From CAADGL01 sp964643885 (lineage in GTDB: Bacteria; Planctomycetota; Phycisphaerae; UBA1845; Fen-1342), in NCBI GenBank assembly GCA_964643885.1, contig CAZXUI010000079.1, positions 1 to 22,330 of the forward strand: DNA of 22,330 nucleotides. Reading direction: 5' to 3'. Below are positions 16,949 to 22,330 of the stretch, piece after piece. Under the pieces are notes generated by a model that worked only from the letters and a program-made list of their open reading frames with translations, was not told where the DNA came from and searched no databases. Made by a program: the position numbers and the translations under genes. Positions within the stretch are counted from its first letter, which is position 1. The number at the start of each line of letters is the position of its first letter.

Positions 16949-18328
16949 CTAGCCCGCCTGCGCCGCCAGGCACCTCGCTGACTCGAGCACGCGAATCGCC
17001 AGCGTCCGCGCCCCCGTCCTCACCTCCACGCTCGCCAGCGCCGCCTCCACTCGCTTTCGCTCCGCCACGCCAACGACCGCATACAACACGTCGCCGCAGC
17101 GCTGCGGCGGGGCGCCCACGAGCTGCCGCACCTCCAAACCGTGCGGCTCCAGCAGCGCCGGCACCGTCGTGTACGGCGTCCGCCGCTCCGCGAAGCAGAA
17201 CCGCAGCACCCACGCGGTCCGCGCCTCGCCCAGCGATCGCAACCGCACCGCCGGCAGGCGCAGTCCCTCCTCGCGCCGCTCACGCCCGCCGCGCACCACC
17301 TCCACCACGTCATCCAGCAGCGTCGCGGCGGTCACGTCCGGGCCGGCGCCCGTCCCACCGAACAGCAGCTCGCCGCCGTCCTCCCCCACCAGGTGCAGCA
17401 GGTTCTGCTCACGCGGCACGTGCGCCAGCGGATTCGTCAGCGGCACGAACGCCGGCCCGACGAAGCCCGCCGCCGTGTCGCCCGCCAACGTCAGGTCCAC
17501 GACCGGCCGGATCCGCCCGCCCAGCGCGGCCGCGTGACGCACATCCACCGGCAAGAGCGCATCGAGCCCCGTCCGCTCCAGCGCGTCCAGACGCAGGTCC
17601 TGCACCGACAGGTGTTGCAGAATGACGGCCAGCTTCTCGGCCGCGTCCCGGCCGCTCAGGTCCGCCGAGGCGTCCGGCTCCGCCAGCCCCAGCTCGACCG
17701 CCCGCGCCAGCGCCTCGTCGATCGTGCAGCCGCGCGAGGCGATCTGGTCAACGATGTAATTGCTCGTCCCGTTCAGAATCCCGCTGATCCGCCGCACGCT
17801 AGACGCCAGCGGCCGGGCTCGCAGTGTCTCGAGAAACGGCACACCGGCGACCGCGGCCGCCTCGCCGCGCAGCGACGCGCCGAAGCGCTGCGCGATCGCC
17901 CGCAATCGCGGTCCGTGCGCCGCCAGCAGCGACTTGTTCGCGGTGATCACCGGCACGCCCGCCCGCAGACACCGTTCGACGATCCGCCGCGCCGGCTCGA
18001 CGCCGCCGAGCACCTCGATGGCCACGTCCGGCCGCGTGCGCAATACGTCTTCGATCTCGCTGCTGATCCGCAGCTCGGCCGTGTGCGGCCCGCGCGGGCG
18101 GCTCGTGTCGCGCACGAGGGCCGCGACGATCTGCACATCCAGCCCCGCGGCCGCCAGCCGCTCCCGCTGCCGGCTCGCGACGCGCAGCACGCCCTGGCCA
18201 ACGTTGCCCAGCCCCAGCAGCGCCACGCGCAGCGTCCGCCGCCCGGCCGGCCGATGAAACACCGCCCGCCGCAGGCCGGGCCGTCCGTCGGCCCGCGTGT
18301 CGATCTCTTCCAGAATCGCCTGACTCAT
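16949..18328 (-). CDS. hom: Homoserine dehydrogenase with C-terminal ACT-like region
   Basis: NAD(P)-dependent enzyme that reduces aspartate semialdehyde to homoserine, precursor of threonine and methionine; 459 residues. Motifs: LLGLGNVGQGVL dinucleotide loop, the EVLGGVEPA strand, TANKSLLAAHG, EAAAVAGVPFL, GILNGTSNYI, then ADLSGRDAAEKLAVI with catalytic-site acids and lysine, and LGGRIRPVV. The last 90 residues (FAERRTPYTTVPALLEPHGLEVRQL...) resemble an ACT domain, which often binds an amino acid as feedback inhibitor. The ATG at 18328 has GAGGAG seven bases upstream; the longer frame to 18457 is not supported. The gene is first in the operon behind a SAM-I riboswitch. Confidence 0.93.
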   Translation of the reverse strand: MSQAILEEIDTRADGRPGLRRAVFHRPAGRRTLRVALLGLGNVGQGVLRVASRQRERLAAAGLDVQIVAALVRDTSRPRGPHTAELRISSEIEDVLRTRPDVAIEVLGGVEPARRIVERCLRAGVPVITANKSLLAAHGPRLRAIAQRFGASLRGEAAAVAGVPFLETLRARPLASSVRRISGILNGTSNYIVDQIASRGCTIDEALARAVELGLAEPDASADLSGRDAAEKLAVILQHLSVQDLRLDALERTGLDALLPVDVRHAAALGGRIRPVVDLTLAGDTAAGFVGPAFVPLTNPLAHVPREQNLLHLVGEDGGELLFGGTGAGPDVTAATLLDDVVEVVRGGRERREEGLRLPAVRLRSLGEARTAWVLRFCFAERRTPYTTVPALLEPHGLEVRQLVGAPPQRCGDVLYAVVGVAERKRVEAALASVEVRTGARTLAIRVLESARCLAAQAG

Positions 18329-18406
18329 TTTTCGGCTCCTCACTGCTGGTCGCCTCCACGCCTGGTCTTGTCCCGCATCCGCGACAGCGCGCGGAATCCG
18401 CGTGCT

Positions 18407-18434
18407 GCGCGGCGCGCGGTGAAGCGCGCCGCGC
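18407..18434. promoter_or_regulatory. Eleven-bp all-GC hairpin in the hom leader
   Basis: GCGCGGCGCGC (18407-18417) is exactly complementary to GCGCGCCGCGC (18424-18434) around a 6-nt loop. It lies 79 bp upstream of the hom start and after the riboswitch terminator, so it would be in the full-length message. No T-tract follows. It may act as a pause site or a stability element. Confidence 0.5.
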
Positions 18435-18530
18435 GGCGGATGCACCGTGTCTGACAAAGGCGGCTACCGATCCAGGTGAGTCTGCGGTCTGACGGGGGCC
18501 GGCAGGCGGCGTCCCGCGAGCAGAAGAGCC

Positions 18531-18570
18531 CCAAAAACAAGGAAGCCCTCGATCCGGGTGGAGGAGGGCT
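18531..18570 (-). terminator. Intrinsic terminator of the SAM riboswitch expression platform
   Basis: On the minus strand AGCCCTC (18570-18564) pairs with GAGGGCT (18550-18544), with an inner TCC/GGA stem. TTCCTTGTTTTT follows (18544-18533). It sits 30 nt after the aptamer and before hom, the expected position for SAM-induced termination. Confidence 0.8.
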
Positions 18571-18599
18571 GGGTCATGGCATGTTTGCGGAGATCACCA

Positions 18600-18696
18600 T
18601 TATCTCTCCCGTGCTACCGGGCAGGAGTTAGCACCTTGGCTCGCGGCCAGGTTGCTGTAGCGTCATCGGGCCTGATCCCTCGGCTACTCTGGATAA
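18600..18696 (-). ncRNA. SAM-I (S-box) riboswitch aptamer upstream of hom-metB
   Basis: The minus strand carries the S-box signature in order: TTATCCAGAG (P1/P2 start), CCGAGGGA, GGCCCGATGACGC, ACAGCAACC, then GCCAAGGTGCTAACTCC, a CCCG hairpin (P4), and GAGAGATAA closing P1 with TTATC. These match the SAM-I core including the kink-turn and the SAM-binding residues. A terminator follows at 18531-18570. SAM binding should stop transcription of hom and metB, so the operon is predicted to be off when methionine/SAM is plentiful. Confidence 0.95.
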
Positions 18697-18726
18697 CAGC
18701 AGCTCGCTTGTCAAAGAACTGCAAGG

Positions 18727-18772
18727 AGTATGGCGCGGGCCGGCCGGGCTGTCAAGGGCCGATCTTTTTTTG
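18727..18772 (-). promoter_or_regulatory. Sigma70-like promoter with A-tract for the riboswitch-hom-metB transcript
   Basis: On the minus strand: -35 TTGACA (18755-18750, perfect), 17-nt spacer, -10 CATACT (18732-18727). Ten bases upstream of the -35 is a run of A residues (complement of the T-run near 18764-18771), placed like an UP element. The start would be near 18720, about 24 nt before the aptamer. Confidence 0.75.
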
Positions 18773-18846
18773 CGCGCGCGGTGGGGGCTCGCTTTTCGCG
18801 CGGACGGCGAGCCTCTCTGCCCGCCATCAGGGGCCCTCACGCGTGC

Positions 18847-19002
18847 CACTGCTCTTGAGCCCCGCACGTAGCGAGGGCACTCGCGGGTGCCACTGCTCTT
18901 GAGCAGTGCACTCCGGCCCCGCGCGCGGCTGCCACTCGCCTCTCGGACAGCGCGGGCGCCCCGCCCGCATGATCCGGGTGGTACGGGCGTCCTCGCCCGT
19001 AC
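18847..19002. repeat. Palindrome cluster left of the broken ACP-like gene
   Basis: 18847-18860 is a half copy of CACTGCTCTTGAGC; 18891-18908 is the full CACTGCTCTTGAGCAGTG; 18952-18968 is GCGGGCG/CGCCCGC around CCC; 18981-19002 is a 9-bp stem GTACGGGCG/CGCCCGTAC around TCCT. The second and third repeat the pair at 3015-3078. No gene is seen in 18773-19071. Confidence 0.8.
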
Positions 19003-19071
19003 TGAGCGGTGTGGGCGTCCCGCCAGCGGCTGGCCGTGCTTCGGCGACAACGGGGCGGCATACTCGGCCAC

Positions 19072-19488
19072 ATGGGACTCGACGGCGTCGAGTTGCTGCT
19101 GGACGTGGAAGAGCGCTTCGGAATCCGCATTCCGGATGCGCATGCGGCACGGATGCGCACGGCCGGAGAGCTCCACTTCTACGTCCTCGGGCGCCTCCAT
19201 CGATTCAAGTCCGCCCGATGCCAATCGGCCGCGGTCTTCTAAAGCGTGCGGAGGGCGCTGATTCAAGCCTTCGGTGCCGATCGCGGCCGGGTCCGGCCCG
19301 GTGCAGTGCTGGCCGATTCTCTGGGCGGGCTCGTGCGCACAATGATTGAACAGATGCCCGCGGATGCGGAGTGTCAGCCAGAGGCGGTGTGGGACGTGCT
19401 TCGCGGGCTGATCGCGAAGCAGGCCGGCGTGCCGCGCGACAGCATTCGGCGCGAGACGCGGTTTATCGAGGATCTGGATCTTGGATGA
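19072..19488 (+). pseudogene. Circularly permuted acyl-carrier-protein-like gene with in-frame stop
   Basis: Read through, 138 codons. The start, MGLDGVELLLDVEERFGIRI and then PDAHAARMRTAGELHFYVL, matches helices II-IV of ACP (compare [23 protein letters not shown] in E. coli AcpP). The end, VWDVLRGLIAKQAGVPRDSI then RRETRFIEDLDLG, matches helix I up to the residue before the phosphopantetheine serine (VEDLGAD). The two halves are thus in reversed order, and the serine is absent: glycine stands at the DGVEL position. In the middle, 19240-19242 is TAA in the context CQSAAVF-stop-SVRRAL, same frame on both sides, where from memory relatives have FY..RRAL; a one-base change from a tyrosine codon explains it. 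No good ribosome binding site was seen. It is surrounded by repeats. Broken gene, sequencing error or two separate halves are all possible. Confidence 0.65.
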
Positions 19489-19592
19489 TGAGTCCGTGCC
19501 TTGCTCTGGCCGAGGGCGCGAGCATGCGAACGACGCGTTGACGGGTGTCGCGCCGCGACCGATGGTCGAACCCCTCTCGGGTGTCAGGGCCG

Positions 19593-19616
19593 GGTGCGAG
19601 ATGGGATTCTCGCACC
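19593..19616 (+). repeat. GGTGCGAG/CTCGCACC hairpin
   Basis: An 8-bp perfect stem around ATGGGATT. The inverted counterpart at 11645-11668 has the same stem and a loop that is its complement at 7 of 8 positions. A fragment (GATGGGAATCTCGCA) is seen again at 21173-21187. Confidence 0.8.
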
Positions 19617-19733
19617 AGGACGACACGATCGGAGTGGTCGCCATCTTGGGTGAGAATGCGGTGCAGGTTCGGCCCTTTTGTGCTGTGATCCGAGCCGAAG
19701 GCCCCACGGACGACGTAAGAGGACGACGTCTCC

Positions 19734-19804
19734 GGTGGCTGAAGCCACCGGCTACGGTCGTTAGCCCTGACGGGCAAGAGTGCGACAGGTCGGAGACCTG
19801 TCGC
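19734..19804 (+). repeat. Palindromes GGTGGCT/AGCCACC and GCGACAGGTC/GACCTGTCGC
   Basis: 19734-19749 is a 7-bp stem around GA. 19782-19804 is a 10-bp stem around GGA. Between them, CCCTGACGGG (within 19764-19781) is a smaller palindrome. The stretch from CCCTGACGGGCAAGAG through the first array unit (about 19764-19835) is nearly identical to 20971-21042. Confidence 0.85.
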
Positions 19805-19809
19805 CCAGT

Positions 19810-20016
19810 GACCGGTCGGAGACCGGTCCCCCAATGATCCGGTCGGAGACCGGTCCCCCAATGACCGGTCGGAGACCGGTCCCCCAATGATCCGGTCGGA
19901 GACCGGTCCCCCAATGACCGGTCGGAGACCGGTCCCCCAATGACCGGTCGGAGACCGGTCCCCCGATGACCGGTCGGAGACCGTCCCCCAATGACCGGTC
20001 GGAGGCCGGTCCCCCA
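19810..20016 (+). repeat. Eight-unit tandem array of the double palindrome GACCGGTC-GGA-GACCGGTC
   Basis: Eight units of 25-27 bp in direct tandem. Each unit is GACCGGTCGGAGACCGGTC followed by CCCCCAAT or a close variant. GACCGGTC is itself self-complementary, so every unit can fold on itself or pair with any other. Units 2 and 4 begin GATCCGGTC; unit 7 has lost a G (GACCGTCCC); unit 8 has GGCC for GACC. There are no unique spacers. Confidence 0.95.
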
Positions 20017-20041
20017 CTCTCAGGGCTCCCCTGCCGGTCAC

Positions 20042-20060
20042 GGGCAAGCTGCGCTTGCCC
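20042..20060. repeat. GGGCAAGC/GCTTGCCC palindrome
   Basis: 8-bp perfect stem around TGC, followed by ATCCCACCCGG. The same unit occurs at 21214-21232 followed by ATGCCACCCGG. Confidence 0.85.
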
Positions 20061-20224
20061 ATCCCACCCGGCCGGCGCGGCGAGGTACCCCACCGGCGAC
20101 AGCCCCCGGGGAGGTTTTCCAGGACGCCGCGAGAATTCGCGCCTGATCGGCCATTTTCAGCCGCGACTTGAATTGCCTTGGCTCCTTTCGGCGGCTAGCG
20201 TCAAGTGGGAAACGAGGCACGCGG

Positions 20225-20803
20225 ATGTCGCGAAAGTTCTCAGACAGATCTCGCGCGGAACCCGGTAGCCTGAGCGCGGGGTGCGGCAGCCAGGACGCGG
20301 AGCGCGGCAGCTCGGGCGCTGGGCGCGGCGGCCAGGACGCGGGGCGCGCGAGCGCCGGCCCGGGGCCCGGCGGCTACGCCGCGGAGCTGCTCCGCCGCCG
20401 GCTCGACCGGCTGCGCGACGAGCTTCGGCTCGACGGGCAGGGCGCGGAAAGTGCGCGGTCGGGCGAGCCGCAAGCAGCGGCCGCGCCGACGATCAACATC
20501 CACCCGTCCGCCCCGCCGGCCGTCGTGGAGCTGTGCGGGCTGATCGCCGAGTCGCTGGAGGACGGGCTGCTGCGGCACTCGCGGCGGCAGGAGCTTCTGC
20601 GGCATGCGGCGCGGCTCGGGTTGTCGGAGTTTCATGCACATCTGTTGATCGCCCAGGTGCAGTGCGGCGGAAGCGTCGTGCTGGCGGAGCCCTCGCGGCC
20701 GGGGCGTCCGAACGGGGACGAGCGGCTCGGGCCGCGGCTGGCGGCCGTGGGCGTGCTGGCGCTCGGCATCCTTCTGGCATTGATTCAACTCGCGGGCGTA
20801 TAG
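20225..20803 (+). CDS. Small C-terminally membrane-anchored protein, function unknown
   Basis: 192 residues. The N-terminal 50 are Gly/Ser/Ala-rich and contain an imperfect repeat (GSQDAERGSS, GGQDAGRASA) that is also visible in the DNA. A charged helix follows (YAAELLRRRLDRLRDELRL, 51-69), then TINIHPSAPP. Next is a helical domain from 99 to 148 (VVELCGLIAESLEDGLLRHS, then RRQELLRHAARLGLSEFHAHLLIAQVQ). One transmembrane helix (about 171-191) ends the protein, so most of it should face the cytoplasm as a tail-anchored protein. I do not recognise the family, though the RxELLRxAxxLGLSxFxAxLLIAQVQ pattern looks conserved in kind. ATG at 20225; upstream ribosome site weak. It lies alone between repeat blocks. 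Confidence 0.6.
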   Translation: MSRKFSDRSRAEPGSLSAGCGSQDAERGSSGAGRGGQDAGRASAGPGPGGYAAELLRRRLDRLRDELRLDGQGAESARSGEPQAAAAPTINIHPSAPPAVVELCGLIAESLEDGLLRHSRRQELLRHAARLGLSEFHAHLLIAQVQCGGSVVLAEPSRPGRPNGDERLGPRLAAVGVLALGILLALIQLAGV

Positions 20804-20926
20804 GCAACGCACGGGTTGCGCTCGTGGCCAGCGCCGTTGGCCGCTCCGCGGCCGGATGGTGACGGGTCGGAGGCAGGACCCTCACGCCCTTCGGGCGAGA
20901 GTGGAGAGCGGGCGAACGGTGGAGCA

Positions 20927-21042
20927 GCATGCCCACGCCTGCGTCGAGGGCATGCCACCCGACGTTCATTTGCCCTGACGGGCAAGAGTGCGACAGGTCG
21001 GAGACCTGTCGCCCAGCGACCGGTCAGAGACCGGTCCCCCAA
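20927..21042. repeat. Hairpin GCATGCCC/GGGCATGC and a second copy of the two-palindrome module
   Basis: 20927-20955 is an 8-bp stem GCATGCCC/GGGCATGC around a 13-nt loop. 20971-21042 repeats the module at 19764-19835: CCCTGACGGGCAAGAG, the GCGACAGGTC/GACCTGTCGC stem (20990-21012), then GACCGGTC/GACCGGTC around AGA (21018-21036) and CCCCCA. Here the last unit is single rather than eightfold. Confidence 0.85.
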
Positions 21043-21065
21043 GCTCGGAACAGCGGATCAATAAA

Positions 21066-21164
21066 TCCAGGTGTAAACGTTTCGACGCGTGTACGCGGGA
21101 AACGTTGCGAACCTGGCCCGCTCCCTGACGGTCGCGGCTCGGAGCAGATGCACGGTCGCGGCTC
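21066..21164. repeat. Partial element (copy D) and duplicated end
   Basis: 21066-21104 resembles the right interior of copy B (CAGGTGTGTGCGTTTCGGCG) with several substitutions. 21116-21140 is the right terminal repeat, with one change (CCCTGACGG for CCCTTACGG). A tandem copy of the outer end follows as CACGGTCGCGGCTCGGAGCA (21151-21170, spacing about 24 bp). No left terminal repeat is present, so this copy is truncated. Confidence 0.7.
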
Positions 21165-21213
21165 GGAGCAGATGGGAATCTCGCAGCAGCGACGTCACCG
21201 ATTCTTCAGGCAC

Positions 21214-21289
21214 GGGCAAGCTGCGCTTGCCCATGCCACCCGGCTGCGCTTGCCCATGCCACCCGGCTGCGCTTGTCCTTGCCACGCGG
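21214..21289. repeat. GGGCAAGC/GCTTGCCC palindrome and three tandem 23-bp units
   Basis: 21214-21232 is the same 8-bp-stem palindrome as at 20042-20060. From 21221 a 23-bp unit beginning CTGCGCTTGCCCATGCCACC is repeated three times to 21289, the last copy with three substitutions. An opposed relative (GCAGCTTGCCCATGG) lies near 21309-21323. Confidence 0.8.
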
Positions 21290-21368
21290 CCGAATCGGTG
21301 GGGCAAACGCAGCTTGCCCATGGCGCGGCGGGGGCGCTGTAGGCGGGCGGGCGGCGGGCCGCTATACT

Positions 21369-21570
21369 TCTTGGGCGCTTCGCATTGGCACCGGGCAGAG
21401 GCGGGACTGCCTCGGCCAGGCCGTGGCTCGGCCGCACGGCGGGCCTCGCGGCCGGCGGGCGCATCGAAGCGGCCTCCGGCCGGCGTGACGCCGGGCGGCC
21501 CGTTTCGGACAGGACCGGCATCACGTCCGCGGTTGCGGAATCGTGAGGGTCGCGGAGGCGGCCCTTTTTT
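21369..21570 (+). ncRNA. Candidate structured leader or small RNA upstream of nusA
   Basis: A -10-like TATACT is at 21363-21368, without a good -35. CGCTTCG (21376-21382) can pair with CGAAGCG (21465-21471), enclosing a GC-rich domain of about 80 nt. A second hairpin CCGGCG-TGA-CGCCGG follows near 21479-21493, and a strong terminator ends the stretch. No known RNA class (6S, SRP, tmRNA, RNase P) was recognised. No protein-coding signal is present. Confidence 0.35.
21547..21570 (+). terminator. Strong intrinsic terminator 80 bp before nusA
   Basis: GGGTCGC (21547-21553) pairs with GCGGCCC (21558-21564), seven pairs including one G-U, around GGAG. Six T residues (21565-21570) and GTT follow. 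It lies between the candidate leader and the nusA start, so it either ends an independent RNA or serves as an attenuator. Confidence 0.8.
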
Positions 21571-21650
21571 GTTGGCCCCAGCCGGGTTCGCGTTCATCCA
21601 CGCGGCCGGGTGGGCCAGTACAAGTGAATAGGTAGACAGGACAACTGAAT

Positions 21651-22330
<680 letters not shown>

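Larger units (their letters stand above)
19489..20224. other. Gene-free repeat stretch
   Basis: Contains the hairpins and the eight-unit array listed separately. Open frames such as the minus-strand GDRSPTGHWGTGLRP pattern are translations of the array in rotating frames and are not proteins. 20061-20224 holds no recognisable gene or repeat and should include the promoter of the next gene. Confidence 0.7.

Noticed and set aside
18340..18540. 66-codon minus-strand frame in the hom leader
   Set aside because: Overlaps the riboswitch terminator and the GC hairpin; no domain, no ribosome binding site.
19240..19242. Programmed recoding (selenocysteine or pyrrolysine) at the stop in the ACP-like gene
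   Set aside because: The codon is TAA, which neither system uses.
18628..19914. 428-codon minus-strand frame beginning with repeated GDRSPTG
   Set aside because: It is the palindrome array read in three rotating frames, followed by shadow sequence.
19810..20016. Possible CRISPR array
   Set aside because: Units abut with only a few constant bases between them; there are no unique spacers and no cas genes.
21369..21570. Assignment of the nusA leader to 6S, SRP, tmRNA or an upstream tRNA
   Set aside because: None of the conserved sequence blocks of those RNAs could be found.

Overview
The window is a GC-rich chromosomal segment that most likely comes from a planctomycete, probably of the Phycisphaerae or a close lineage. 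The clues are a secreted protein ending in two dockerin-like DxDGDxxxDFNDLVxLLxAYG repeats, a small membrane protein with a CGACGYNLTG...CPECG zinc ribbon, a permuted acyl-carrier-like protein of a kind I associate with planctomycetes (from memory), and interspersed repeats whose chance translations (LPYGRGSV, GDRSPTG) I recall from planctomycete hypothetical proteins. The taxonomic call is an inference. Many long open frames opposite real genes are artefacts of GC-rich codon use and were left out.

Layout. 1-2775 (minus): otsA then treS, trehalose metabolism, treS cut by the left edge. 3439-4053 (minus): secreted monohaem cytochrome with dockerin-like tail. 4520-6006 (plus): btpA-family gene translationally coupled to thymidine kinase. 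6349-7140 (plus): short UDP-glucose-dehydrogenase-like protein whose 3' end overlaps nrfA. 7100-9111 (minus): nrfH-nrfA, membrane-bound nitrite-to-ammonia reductase. 9319-10458 (plus): exported beta-helix protein. 10759-11448 (minus): YjdF-type membrane protein. 11835-13130 (minus): RhlE-type DEAD-box helicase with its own promoter. 13580-15581 (plus): di-haem oxidoreductase lipoprotein and zinc-ribbon membrane protein. 15620-18755 (minus): a complete methionine unit, with sigma70-like promoter, SAM-I riboswitch, terminator, hom and a metB-like gene. 18770-21300: repeat-rich island holding a broken permuted ACP-like gene and one small membrane protein. 21369-22330 (plus): structured leader with a strong terminator, then the start of nusA.

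The most unusual content is in the repeats and the broken gene. Three elements of 160-200 bp (3086-3281, 5992-6159, 10508-10668) and one partial copy (21066-21140) share terminal inverted repeats beginning GAGCCGCGACCG. One of them supplies the last codons and stop of the thymidine kinase gene. A second system is a set of perfect short palindromes that recur in the same order at distant places, one amplified into an eight-unit array (19810-20016). The gene at 19072-19488 reads as an acyl carrier protein cut exactly at its phosphopantetheine serine and rejoined in the opposite order, with an in-frame TAA where a tyrosine codon is expected.

No rRNA, tRNA, CRISPR array, integrase or transposase gene was seen.
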